A stretch of DNA of 64,000 nt from Rhineura floridana. Taxonomy: Eukaryota > Chordata > Lepidosauria > Squamata > Rhineuridae. The notes under the pieces are model-generated. The model did not search any database and was not told the DNA's origin. It saw only the letters and a program-made list of their open reading frames with translations. Numbering within the stretch: the first letter of the stretch is position 1; each line of letters begins with the position of its first letter. The position numbers and the translations under genes were made by a program. Positions 10,669-21,552 of this stretch are shown here, in pieces. Where the stretch lies: the NCBI RefSeq assembly GCF_030035675.1, contig NC_084480.1:248741981-248805980 (forward strand), in the 5' to 3' direction.

Positions 10669-13010
10669 TCACCACCCTTTATGATCTTCCCTTAGGAGAC
10701 AAGAGTCAGGTTCTGGGGCATAAAACATTGCCTGTGAAAGAAATATTGCCTTCTCTCCAACCTTTTTTAATGTGTGCCAAGTTTTTGCAACAATGTTAAC
10801 TTATGTCTTCCTGTTAAGATACATTCACACTGCACACCTTCATGGAGAAGGGTGTAATGTGGGTACCATCTACAGGAGGGAGCAGTGGAATAATGTTACA
10901 GAATAACATTAAGGGTGCTTGGTGGGTAGAGGAATAAAGCAGAATAGGGTGGTGGAAGGGAAGGGTTAAGAAAGTCTACACTGTCTCTGCTAAGAATTAT
11001 GAGTGGGAATTGGCTGTTGGTGAGAACAAGCTCTTGATGATAACACCCTAGCTCTTGCAGTCGGCCAATGGGAAGGCTCATGATGACACAATGAGGCAAC
11101 ACCAGTAGCAGTGTGCTGCAAAGGCTTTTGGGATATTAAATGGGGAGTACAAAGTAGGAGGATAGTAAGCAGGGTGAAAACAAGCCAAACTCTCACAAAA
11201 GATGCTAAGGATTGTTACATTGGCTGTGGAGCAATCTGTGGTTTAAGCATGGTTTAACAACTTATGATTTAACTTTGGCTTTGTGTGATGTGCAAACCGG
11301 GTCGTTGTCAGCCTGGAATAATGCTCAAGACTGGCCTAACTATAAGTAATGCTCCATGGCCCTTAAAATATCCATTGAGCTAAGATTGGTTTAACCCCTA
11401 TGGGTGAGCACTTGATTACCACTTCTTGTTTGATTTTTTGACCCTCATCCTGTTTAGAAACCTTTAAAAATTCTTGCCTGGGAACTAAATTATATTACTT
11501 TCTCAAATATGAAAGGACAATGAGTTGGACAGAAATATACTAAATGACTGCCAACAGCATGGTACTTAACATTTTATAATATGAGTTTTCATCCCCCAAT
11601 CACTGCATGCCAGATATATGTCTTAACTCTTTAGAACAGCATGCTCAAATCCAGAGAACTTTGCTTCTGCTTTTTGAAGATGCATTAAATGCAGGTTTCT
11701 TGGCCAGTTACTTGCAGCCATGCAGGTTCTACAATGGATACCTGGAACGTTTCCTGTGCCATAATACTGGAGTTGCTGTATTAGAAGCTTGCCTAGGAAA
11801 TGAGATTTAGTAACATATCCTGTTACAACACAAACTTATCCAGGACTTCAATACTGAAAGCATCAAATATACTACAGAAAGAGATGGGACTTACCCATGC
11901 ACAAGTGGCACAGGACCTACAGCCGTAATATGCAGTACTCATTTTGCAACAGAAAATGTCTGCACCTCAGTTGGGGCAGGTAAGATGGAAAAGTGGTGTG
12001 ACAGGCACAAGCAATTCTTTTTTTTTTATTAGAAATTACATGGGAAAGCCAGCAGGGCCATTTAGAACAGTGAAGGTAGAAATAGACTAAAATCCTCTTC
12101 CCCTCTCAAGTAATGTAATGTATCCTACATTGAAAATCAAGGCAACAAAAGAATAAGTTTTACTTTTCATGTGCACTAGATTACTCTTACCACTGAAAAG
12201 CTTTTACATCGTTGGTGGGAATTTTAGTCGCACTCCATCAATCACAGATTTCTGGGCCAAGGATATGTGGATGGCACTCCTTTACAACTTGTCAGTGTCA
12301 CAATTTGTGTAGCTAGAGGGATTGCTGTGGAGCCACATGAGGCAAACTATCAAACTGGCAGATTTAAAGGCATTGACAAATGCTCTCTCTTTTGTTCTTG
12401 TTCAAATATAGAAGGGTGAAGATTTGCCTTCCTGTTTATAAAACCACAGCATTTCTCTGCATGAAAGCAAATAGATTGAACCTCTCTTTTTAAAAATAGT
12501 CTTTTCCCTCTGATTTAAAGGTGCTAATTTTTCTACAGGGCAACATGTCCAGTAAGATCATTACTTCCATGGCTACCTGAGCATATTCAATCCAAATATA
12601 CCTGTGATTAATATTTTTAAAACGGACAGGCTGAATTGAAAAGCTGCCAAATCTAAATTAAATGACCAAATTAGATTAGGCACACTCTAACCAGGATCTG
12701 TGGGATTTACATTCCTTTTGTAAGTTCCTTTATTTTAACAGGGTATACTATCACCTCTATCCAGTTATGTATACATGTCACAAGCTCCCTTGCCAATAAG
12801 AGATGCCCTATTCATTTTGACATATTTCTTAGTGTATATTCCTTCATGTATGTAGGCCAGCGACAGCCCTTTGTACTTTCTATGCAGACTGGAGCAAATC
12901 CCAAAGTCTCCATGCTCAAAATCTGCATGCGTTATCAGGACTTCCAGAGGTCTTCCATTTGGATAGAAAAGCATTTTACATCAGTCTCATTGACAGCCTT
13001 TTAGCTCATC
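10669..13010. other. Mostly unique sequence, no gene seen
   Basis: Apart from the weak repeat at 11220-11400 I found no convincing exon, RNA gene or mobile element. Short open frames here lack family signatures. Confidence 0.5.
11220..11400. repeat. Unclassified repeat with GTGGTTTAAGCATGG motif
   Basis: It carries GGTTTAAGCATGGTTTAAC and a later GATGTGCAAACCGGGTCG. These resemble the motif order of the 6471-6690 repeat (GGTTTAAGT ... CGTACAAACCC). The ends are not defined. Confidence 0.3.
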
Positions 13011-13012
13011 TT

Positions 13013-13170
13013 GTACCATAACTCAGTGGTAGATGACTTGTTTTGCATGGAAGTCTCAGGTTCAATCCCAGGCATCTCTAGCAAAAAATGACCTCTCGTT
13101 GACAACTTGGGAGAGCTCTTGCCAGTGAGGGTAGATGACACAGAACTGGATAGATTAACAGCGTGATTCA
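13013..13170 (+). mobile_element. tRNA-derived SINE (second family), decayed
   Basis: The head ACTCAGTGGTAGATGACTTG resembles a tRNA A box, and GGTTCAATCCC is a B box. They are followed by GGCATCTCTAGC and a GAGAGCTCTTGCCAGTGAGG block. The family is common in squamates; the tail of another copy is at 28858-28980. No Bov-B tail is present. Confidence 0.7.
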
Positions 13171-13176
13171 ATAAAG

Positions 13177-13314
13177 CAAGAGTGGAGAACATGTGGTCGC
13201 CCAGATCTTGTTGGACTCCAGCTCTTATCAGTGTCAGTGATCATGGCCAAAGGTGAGAGATGATGGGAGCTGTAGTTGTGCAACGTCTGGAGGGTCACAG
13301 GTTCCCCACTCCTG
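13177..13314. mobile_element. hAT-like palindromic MITE, 138 bp
   Basis: The ends are inverted (CAAGAGTGGAGAACATGTGG against CAGGAGTGGGGAACCTGTG in reverse complement), with a palindromic core around GATGGGAGCTGTAGTTGTGC. The element is flanked by an exact 8-bp TSD, CAATAAAG, at 13169-13176 and 13315-13322, the hallmark of hAT insertion. It encodes no protein. Confidence 0.9.
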
Positions 13315-13394
13315 CAATAAAGCAATGTCATATGATCATTTCTTGGAATATATGTGTTTCTTTGGAGAGCTGCTGCTGGTAAAGAGATACACAG

Positions 13395-13575
13395 ATTCAT
13401 TTCCCCACTCAGCCCTCAGTGACACTGGACCAGGGACCAGTCACTACCTCTCAGCCTAACCTACTTTACAGGGTTGTTGTGAGGGTAAAAATGTGTGTAT
13501 GGGGAAGAGGCATGTATGTTGCCTTAAGGTCCCTGGAAGAAAGATCAGATGATAGATAGATAAATAAATAAATCC
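13395..13575 (+). mobile_element. SINE with L2-like tail, decayed
   Basis: It contains CAGTCACTACCTCTCAGCCT, then CCTACTTTACAGGGTTGTTG, and ends in a weak L2-like terminus with an ATAAATAAATA tail. This matches, in forward orientation, the SINE at 25868-26096. The tRNA head is mostly lost. Confidence 0.6.
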
Positions 13576-13720
13576 CATAGTTCAGAAAGGAATACTTTAA
13601 TATTAAGGGGAAGGGTTTTAAAAAATGAGTTGTCTCTGTGCAAGCAAGCTGTTCTCGGAGGGACTGCTGAGAGAATTTTTCTGTCTTATCTCCTGACAAA
13701 GGTTACATCTGACTTATAGA

Positions 13721-13748
13721 GTCTCTCTCTCTCTCTCTTACACACACA
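13721..13748. repeat. Short (TC)n / (AC)n microsatellite
   Basis: A TC run is followed by TTACACACACA. It has the same TC-then-AC order as the tracts at 10621 and 50053. Confidence 0.9.
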
Positions 13749-13787
13749 TTTCCTATTGTCAGCTAAGGAAGATAAAACTCTGCAAGT

Positions 13788-14527
13788 GGTAGCCTGACCA
13801 CAGTTGTCCATGCACTGGTAACCTCCAGGATTCATTACTGTAATGTCCTCTATGTGGGAGGTTGGTCTGGAAGCTGCAGCTGGTGCAAAATGCGGTGGCG
13901 AGACTGCTCACTGGGGCAGGGTATCGCCAACATGTCATGTGCTGAAAGAATTGCACTGGCTACCTATTAGCTACCAGGCTAAGTTCAAGGTTCTGGTTTT
14001 GGTGTACAAAGCCCTATACAGCTTGGGACCAGGATACCTAAAAGTCCGTCTTATCCCTTATATACCCAGCCGATCACTGTGCTCTGCAGGTGAGGGCCTC
14101 CTGCAGAGACCATCTTATCAGGAGGTCCATTCTGCACAACATAGGAAATAGACCTTTGGTGTGGTGGCACCTACCCTTTGGAATTCCCTCCCCTTAAATA
14201 TTAGGCACCATCTGTTATCTTTTCAGCGCCTACTGAAGACCTTCCTCTTTCAACAAGCCTTCTAAGTAGAGACCTTACCCCATTCTGCATCTGTGTTGGA
14301 ATTGCTTTTTAATATGTTTTAAAGCTTTTTTAAAAAATAGGTGTTTTTAAAGCTTTTTAGAAAATGTTTTTAAATATGTTTTGTTTTAATATGTTTTAAT
14401 GGTTGTTGTAATATATTTTAAAGTCTGTTTTTATGATGTTTCAGTGTTTTCAGTGCTTTTGTTTGCCGCGCTGGGCTCCTTCTGGCAGAAAGGGTGGGAT
14501 ATAAATCTAATAAATACATAAAATAAG
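13788..14527 (+). mobile_element. L2-clade LINE, 5'-truncated (subfamily B)
   Basis: It starts within the C-terminal RT-ORF region (VVHALVTSR-like, broken) and includes LQLVQNAVARLLTGAG-type and LHWLPISYQAKFKVLVLVYK. It ends in GCCGCGCTGGGCTCCTTCTG ... GGGATATAAATCTAATAAA. Frame breaks follow the residues SAQHRK. Sequence identity to the 48112 copy is visible throughout. Confidence 0.92.
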
Positions 14528-16278
14528 TGTAGGCAATTCTGTGGTGATAATAATGAGGAAACCTAACTGGGCCATGATACTCAGTTTTTGGTCATTACCT
14601 GTGCTGTGAATTACCCAGCGTTTGGAATTTGGATTTTAGGTCTCCAAACCTCTTATTTCCAAGTAAGATGTTCAAGACTACATTGCAAGTATTTTCTTAC
14701 TTTAAAAGGTAAGCTTTAAAGAAGCATCTTGCCTAACAATCTCTTAAAATAACAATCTTCCTAAAAAGAAAAAAAAGATCAAGATTACGTATTGCTTTAG
14801 GCTATGGCAGAGGATTGCCTCTTTGTTGTAATTACTTCCTGCATAATGGTATGCTATTTTGTTTTGTAGATAAAAGTGTTACTTTTTTGTTTCAAGAAGG
14901 AAATTTAAACATTATTTAGGCAGACTTTCAGTAGGCACTACTGTGTTCATTGATAACATCATTGTGACAATTGAAATCACATCTTGAGGCTAATTTTTGT
15001 AACCAAATAAGGCTCTCTTTTTTTGGTAATCAAAGATTAAGGAGTTTGTGTTTTAAACATACTTTAATGATGTACAAGATGCTAGGAAAGACCAATGTTT
15101 CCAATATCTGGTTGGATCAACTCTATTTTGCTCAAAGCTTTATGGACTTTGAATACTGATGCTTTCCTGTTTCCCAGTACATTTGTTTTTAGGCTATTTT
15201 GATTTCACTTTAAAGGAATTTTAATAACTTTGTGTTGACAGCATAGACAGTTGGGGCTGAGAATTAAAGAAAAACTCACTTGCTGACTGAGGAAGGAAGT
15301 GACATCAAGGAGCTTCTAAAGACAGCCAGAGGGGAAATTGAATTTTGTGTGTGTGGCCTCCCACTTCACTGTATTTACAGGGATGCCTACAAATGCAAGT
15401 TGGATTATCACATTTATGGTATCTATCTCCAACCAACCAATGTTCTATTTATTGCTTTTTGAACCTGCTCTAGTTTGACAACACCTGCACATGGCACATA
15501 GTAGTCTGAATAGCATGGAGAGACTTGTGCGGTAGGACTGCCTTGTGGTGGAAGGCTGCACTTCATATAGTTTTTGTTCCTCTCTACCATTTTTTTAAAA
15601 AATTGGAGAATTGCCTTTTTGCTTAAGTAGCATGCAAGCTAGTAGACAAAGTAATCTAAATAAGCACATCCCAAACAATGAACCATGAAAATTTGACCAG
15701 ATTTGACTTTCAATATGTTAAAAAAATCTGTTTAAATACGCTTCCCCTCCACAATTTTTAGAGTGCATTATAGCCTCACCATATTTATTTACAAAATTCT
15801 ATGCTAATTACTCAACAGGGTATGATGAAAAGGTTCCACAATGGAGTAATTTACCTTTTCCTTAGTATTGCATAATTTTAGCAAGCTGTCATGGTGCCAA
15901 CTCACCAGTTACCCTGGCAGCATTAAACATAAAAAGGAACCCCAAGCTGATACTGATTGAATCGAAAGAAGGGAAATTGGCTATTACAGAGCATTTGAAT
16001 TCTCACAGCATTCTACAGTCTTTCCTTGGCTAATTTTTGGTGATTACTTTGATATGAAAACAGTCCTTTAATTGTCAGTCCCTAATAAGAATGCAGAGCT
16101 GTTCCTAGGAGGTTCAAAGGACCCTGGGAACATAAACATTTGCAGAAGTTAATGCAGCCAAATATCTTGTGCTGACCCACATGCGCATATTTGGCTTCTG
16201 CCTAATGAAGTCATTACCAACAATACCAGCAAAATAAGATGTTCTCCTCAGTTTGACAAAGGAGCTGTCATGTGAACA
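14528..16278. other. No feature seen
   Basis: This is AT-rich, apparently single-copy sequence. Two open frames near 14971 and 15280 (about 60 codons each) have no recognisable domain. Confidence 0.5.
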
Positions 16279-16290
16279 GAATTTTGGAGT

Positions 16291-17076
16291 GAAAATGGAA
16301 ATGGACTGCCTTCAAGTCAATCCCGAATTATGGCTACTCTATGAATCGGGTGTTCATGGTAAGCAGTATTCAGAGGGGGTTTACCATTGCCTCCCTCTGA
16401 GGCTAGTCCTCCTCTGCTGGCTAGGGCCTGCTCAGCTTGCCACAGCTGCACAAGCCAGCCCCTTCCTAGTCCGCAACTGCCAGCTGGGGGGCAACTGGGC
16501 TCCCTGGGACTATGCAGCTTGTGTTGACCCATAGGCAATACTACCTCTGGTTATTTTCCATCAAGCCTGAAAGCCTGTAGCAAGGATAAGCATTAGCATG
16601 AGTTAAGTTTCTTGAAGGTCCTTGGAGAGCCTTGGCAGAGGCCGGGCACGGCCTCAAGGCCAACACCTGCTGCTACCAAGGCAACCGGTGAGATAAAGGC
16701 TGGAGAAGCTTTTGCCAGTTTTTCTGTGGGGGTTTGATTTCTGTGGAGTTCTGTTATTGAGTGTTTCTTGCTAGGAAGAAAGTGAAACTGCTTTGTAAGC
16801 GTGCATGCCTTAATGTCCGAGTAAAGGACTCTTAACCTATCTCTTGCCTCTGGAGTTTCTTGACCATCTCAATCTTAAGTGTAAGCTGCGCTGATCACGC
16901 AAACATCCGCAAACACCAACAGCTTGCCCACGGCTGCACAGGTGGCAGGACAAGTAACCTGTGGGGTGATCTTTAGTTGGCCCTTGACACCTAGGAGAAA
17001 TGAGCAGGGATTTGAACTCACAGACTCTGGACTCCCAGCCAGGCTGTCCTCCCCACTGTGCTATACCAGCTGCGGC
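16291..17076 (-). mobile_element. Sauria SINE, full length, split by a solo LTR
   Basis: The Bov-B-type tail is at 16291-16400 (GGAAATGGACTGCCTTCAAG, then a TCATGGTAAGCAGTATTCAG block). The tRNA-type head lies near 17020-17076 (GGATTTGAACTCACAGACTC, then GTGCTATACCAGC). A 12-bp TSD, GAATTTTGGAGT, flanks the whole at 16279-16290 and 17077-17088. Removing the LTR and its duplication leaves about 381 bp. The central part differs from the two other Sauria SINEs here, so this is another subfamily. Confidence 0.88.
16522..16921. mobile_element. Solo LTR, 400 bp, nested in SINE
   Basis: The ends are TGTTG...CAACA, a perfect 5-bp inverted terminus. A 5-bp TSD, GCTTG, flanks it at 16517-16521 and 16922-16926. 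No internal region is present, so it is a solo LTR left by recombination. It inserted after the Sauria SINE. A 5-bp duplication fits Ty3-type or some endogenous retrovirus LTRs; the family is not resolved. The exact short duplication suggests moderate age. Confidence 0.82.
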
Positions 17077-17234
17077 GAATTTTGGAGTACACGTTCATTA
17101 ATGTTTTTGTGAATAAAAAGGGAAAACTGAAATAAGACTTCAATTCTGAGACAAAGTTTGCATTAGCTCTTTTTCTGTTTAAATACAGTAATATCAAAAA
17201 GTATTTATAAATCAACCTTAAGAGTTGGCACACC

Positions 17235-17465
17235 ATAATGACAAAGAGACTGGGCTATGTATCAGGAAGCCCTCAGTTTGAATTTTTGTCTCTGCCATGA
17301 ATTCAACAGGTGACTTTAGGTAAGCCACTGTTTCTTAGCGTCAGTCTAATACTGACTTACATTACATTACAACTCGATAATGCAGGTGAAGTGTGCTAAA
17401 CACTTGAAAACATTATACAAATGCTAAGGATAATTATTCATTATTACTACTACTATTGCTGCTAT
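17235..17465 (+). mobile_element. CORE/MIR-like tRNA SINE, old
   Basis: GGGCTATGTATCAGGAAGCC and CAGTTTGAATTTTTGTCTCTG fit a tRNA-type head. A GTGACTTTAGGTAAGCCACTG block follows, and the tail AACATTATACAAATGCTAAG leads into ATTATTACTACTAC. The order of head, conserved core and L2-like tail is that of MIR-type SINEs. Confidence 0.6.
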
Positions 17466-17771
17466 GCTCAAACATTTCATTATTTTAATATTTGGCTTTA
17501 TTTTGCACTGGAAAGCTGAATACTTTTCAATGGTGTGCTTCAGGAACCACAAGTATTCAGAAATCAAAGGAATACCATACCTAATTCCCTAAATAAGAAC
17601 CATGTGACTGTGGCCTGATGGAAGAATTTGATTGTATCAAAAAGCAGCAGGTCATGGATTTGGTCATGTTTCCAACATGGAGATTATGAACGCAGTTGTG
17701 CATTTCTTAGGACAGGTAAACCACAGTTTCCCCATACTGATATAGAAGAGCTGAATTAAAACTCGACACTA

Positions 17772-17931
17772 TATCTTTCTTCCAATGTATTGAGAAAATA
17801 TTGTATAGTCTTTATTTGTATATATATTCATCCTCAGTGACCCGGGGTTGGGATTGTTGTTTTTGTTTGAATGTTGTTGTTCTTTTTGTTTTGTTAGTAT
17901 ATTTTCAATTTTCAATAAATATATATATATA
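17772..17931 (+). mobile_element. 5'-truncated LINE tail with TSD (L1-like)
   Basis: About 160 bp of T-rich 3' UTR end in TTCAATAAATATATATATAT. Near-identical 14-bp flanks, AAAACTCGACACTA at 17758-17771 and AAAACTTGACACTA at 17932-17945, form the target-site duplication. The tail resembles L1-type 3' ends, but no coding sequence remains to prove the clade. Confidence 0.65.
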
Positions 17932-17945
17932 AAAACTTGACACTA

Positions 17946-18878
17946 ATGTTAAACATTTGTTTGGCCTAAAATAGGCAGTAGAATGCTGTGTCCATTGTTT
18001 TCCCTAACATTGGCTTTCTTTGTAAAAGTTGCTGAGTTGTGTGTTGTGACAACTGTGTCACATACATGTTGCTGTACTTATTCACAGCGATTGTCTCCTG
18101 CTGCTTGGATGCCGTTTCTTGCCTTTCTTTTCTTAACACACAAAAAAATCTACATTGCATGAGCTGAGCCAGTCAGGGACCATGTGAACACTACTAGAAA
18201 GGGGCATATTTCATGAGTGGGAAATGATGCTACTGAAACACACACATTTCAGCTTCACACTGGAAATACAGGCGTGTAATCCAAATGCTCATTCAAAGAG
18301 GGATCCCACTAGTTGCAACCCAGAGAAGCCCTAACTTGGGATCATTTCTACAAACAACAACAGGACCTCTTATGGACTCCACCTCTGAGGCAATACTATC
18401 TATGACATACAGCCAACTAGCGCAACGTAGATGGGGGAATCCAGCTTGTTGGCAGCAGTTTATAAAAACATGCCCCCAAAGTGTAGTCTCCTTGGGATGC
18501 CTAATTTACAGCTAATTCATTTCAAAAATAAAAGCTGTCAGACTGCCAATAAAACAAGGTGGTAAAATTAGCAACAGAATGGAAGAAAACTGCTCTTTCA
18601 ATTTACTATTGATGCTCAACTCTAGTTTACGGAAATTTCCTCTGCTAGGGGCTGTATTAGTAGCAGCAGCAGCAATAAACTCCAGAGATAAGAGCGGTGG
18701 CTACCAGCCAGAAGGCTTTCTATCTGTGAAGCTTCCCCCGAGGCTATTTGCCATGCACCTATTTTTCTTGTATTTAAGCAACAGGTAAAATCTGCTCTCT
18801 TTACCCAGGCATTTAGTCATGTTGTGTCCAAACAGAATTATGATTTGTCATGTGACTTGTTTTATTATAATAAGATCT
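17946..18878. other. No feature seen
   Basis: I found no supported exon or repeat. Short open frames at 18285 and 18579 lack domain signatures. Confidence 0.5.
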
Positions 18879-18912
18879 CTGTGTGTGTCTGTGTGTTTGT
18901 GTGTGAGAGAGT
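18879..18912. repeat. Imperfect (GT)n microsatellite
   Basis: Alternating TGTG runs are broken by CT and TT, ending in GAGAGAG. Confidence 0.9.
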
Positions 18913-18934
18913 TCGGTGCAGACCCTTTCAATTT

Positions 18935-19005
18935 GATGTTATAAGCCACTTTGGAGTCTATGGTGAAGAGCAGTAATAGGGATATTTATATAAGTAATTA
19001 ACCAT
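18935..19005 (+). repeat. Possible LINE 3' tail
   Basis: ATAAGCCACTTTGGAGTCTA, then GAAGAGCAGTAATAGGGATA, resembles a decayed L2-like stem-loop terminus. It is very short. Confidence 0.3.
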
Positions 19006-19491
19006 ATACTTGCATAATCCATTTAGTTAGGGCATATCCAGACAGTCAACCTGAGTGCCAAACATGAAATGATTTCCTGATAGTTTTTTACCAGGAATCC
19101 AGAACCCTCTCTCAGCTGCATTTTTTTCTGCATGCTGACTAGTGGAAGAATGTGATCCCATCCCCATCCCACCCCCATTCCCACCTAAGAATTATAATGG
19201 TATGCACTGTCTGGACTATGGTTATGCAAATGACAAACAGCCACTAAATGGTACCTGTGAAATCAGAAGTGGCAAAGCAACACAAAGTTGCCCCTCCAAA
19301 GCTCATGCCATGTTGTAATCACCTTTAGAATCATTTATTGATTTCCCTGTGGGCAGCGTTTGTTCCTACATACTAATGTAAAATTAAAGTTCCTGTATTC
19401 ATGAAAAAGAAATGTCCCAAACTACAGACTTTACTTGCCACCCCCAGCAATGCCCTGCTATTTTAAGAACACACTGTAGCTCCCCCTAGAC

Positions 19492-19628
19492 CAGGATGGG
19501 GATTCTTTGCTCCTTCAGATGTTGTTGAACGGCAAATCTCATCAGCTCCATTCAGCATGGCCAATGCTGATGTGAACTGCATTCCAACAACATCTGGAGG
19601 ACCAAAGGCTTCCTCCTCTACTCTAGAC
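19492..19628. mobile_element. hAT-like palindromic MITE, diverged
   Basis: The inverted halves TTCAGATGTTGTTGAACGGC and CATTCCAACAACATCTGGAG surround CAGCATGGCCAATG. The layout matches the 138-bp elements at 13177 and 20920. The right end is degraded and no clean TSD was found. Confidence 0.7.
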
Positions 19629-20017
19629 TTTTGGAGACCACACACTCTCCCTCTCCATTGCTGAAGTATACATCCTGCAACTGAAAACCACAACAATGGG
19701 AAATATTATCCTCTTTCTCCCAAGCTTCCATTTCATGCCCACTGTGTCCTATTATCTGCAGTATCTCCCTTTTTCAGACAACCTTGCAAAACCTAATATA
19801 TGTTTGTGGTATATTATTACTGAATTTTGCTACACTAGTTCAGGCTGGTGAGCAATTCAGTCACAGTAAGTAAAACTAATAAAAATAATGAATCTTCTCA
19901 GAGTGAACAAATAAAGGTCCAAACTGCTCTTCTGCTGAAGTCTTTAGTTAATTCACCTGAGTGGTAGATATGGCTGCTACGAAAGGTGTGGTTCAACATA
20001 AATAATTTGCTCCATTA

Positions 20018-20220
20018 CAGTAGGGCCCCACTCATATGGCGGGTTACGTTCCAGACCCCCGCCTAAAAGCGAAACCTGCCAAAAAGAGGAACTCATTCAA
20101 CAGAACGGTGCCTGACACCTGAAAAATGCCGTAAAAATGGAACAAGCGCCGCATGAGTGGGGCCTTACTCTAATTGAAAGCCGCCGTATTAGTGGGCCGC
20201 CGAAAAGCGGGGCCCTACTG
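20018..20220. mobile_element. TA-flanked MITE, CAGTAGGGCCCC ends
   Basis: The left end CAGTAGGGCCCCACTCATAT mirrors the right end GGGGCCCTACTG. TA dinucleotides flank it at 20016-20017 and 20221-20222, as for Tc1/mariner/pogo insertion. It is 203 bp with no ORF. Two relatives lie at 24776-24995 and 37993-38217. Confidence 0.85.
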
Positions 20221-20772
20221 TACTGACTGTGTAAATGAAGACTGAAATGTTAAGGGAGGGAGCTCCATGAAATAGACAGTAAAATGCTTTCTCTCTACTG
20301 TTCCACTGAATTGTATTATTGGAGTAAAATAAAGAAGTATCCTCCAAAGTATCTTATTTGTAGCGATGTGTGGCTATAGCTAGAAAGTGGGAATAAACCA
20401 GACCCAGCCATCACCTTTGAATTCATTCCTAATGCATGAATTTACATGATAATTATACCAATATCACACAATAACCTTGAAGTAATCAAAAGCTGCAGGG
20501 AGTTCATTTTACCTACATTTTGCATAGTTGAATTATGACCTTTCAAGTCTTGTACTGAGATCCAGCTGCATTCACTGGAAATAATTCGTTAAAGGTCATT
20601 CATAAATGGGAATACTGGTTATATATATGCAAAATATTAAGTTGGTATTGCTTTACATCCTAAAGTTCAAAAGGAATATAAAAGGAGATCATTATCACAT
20701 TAGATTTGTGGTAGTGTTTTAAAAACTTGGGAAAATTACAATTTGTATGCTTTCAGATACTACAGTATATAG

Positions 20773-20908
20773 CAGGGCTGGGAAATCTGTTCCCTTCCAC
20801 GTTGTCAGACTCTTAACTCCCATCAGCCCAAGCAAGCATGGCCAACCATCAGAACTGATGGAGACTGTGGTTCAGCAACATCTGGAGGGCCACAGGCACT
20901 TCAAGAGA
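20773..20908. mobile_element. hAT-like palindromic MITE, diverged
   Basis: CAGGGCTGGGAAATCTGTTC begins it. The core contains CTCCCATCAGCCCAAGCAAG with an inverted partner near GGTTCAGCAACATCTGGAGG. It is directly followed by a second member of the family at 20920. The right end is decayed. Confidence 0.75.
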
Positions 20909-20919
20909 ATGGTATAGGT

Positions 20920-21057
20920 CAGCCTTTTCCAACCAGTGTGCCTTCAGATGTTGTTGGACCACAACTCCCATCAGTCTCAGCCAGCATTGCCAATGGTCAG
21001 GAAGGATGGGAATTGTAGTCCAGCAACATCTGGAGGCACACTGGTTGGGAAAGGCTG
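20920..21057. mobile_element. hAT-like palindromic MITE, 138 bp
   Basis: The ends are CAGCCTTTTCCAACCAGTGTG and its inverted partner CACACTGGTTGGGAAAGGCTG. The core palindrome carries CACAACTCCCATCAGTCTC and GGATGGGAATTGTAGTCC. The exact 8-bp TSD GTATAGGT lies at 20912-20919 and 21058-21065. It is the same length as the copy at 13177. Confidence 0.93.
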
Positions 21058-21065
21058 GTATAGGT

Positions 21066-21552
21066 TGTATTCCTTACAGTGCTAAGGTGAACCATCAGCA
21101 CAAGGATTTCTCCTTCTACAATGGAACATTCTCCCCCTCTCCTTGCCTGTGCGTCCCCTAAATGTGTTCTGGGTTTTCTCCTAACCCTCTGCTGCAAATC
21201 TGGGGGTGGCATGGGGCACATGTAGGGAAATCCCAGTGCAAGTTTTTCATTGAATACCATCCTATGTTTTGTAGATGTTCAACCCCTTCTCCATAGCTAC
21301 CAGTTAACCCCACTCTTACATTCTCAGGTTTCAACCATTTAGCACTCCCTCTGTGACTACAGTATTTCACTTCTGTTGTTTTCCAGCAGCCCATCAATTA
21401 AAGATTGAACTTGTCCAACTTAAGGAAACTTCTCTCCAGTAAACTGCCTGCCTGCCTTTAGATCATGATTCAGCTGCCATAGGTGAGTGATAGAGCATGC
21501 ACTTTGTGTTTAGAAAATTGCAGATTCCATTCCTAGAATAACCATGAAAAGG
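21066..21552. other. No feature seen
   Basis: I recognised no exon, RNA gene or repeat. Confidence 0.45.

Noticed and set aside
10307-10675. A minus-strand frame with CVCVCVRERERER
   Set aside because: Translation of the microsatellite and L2 5' region.
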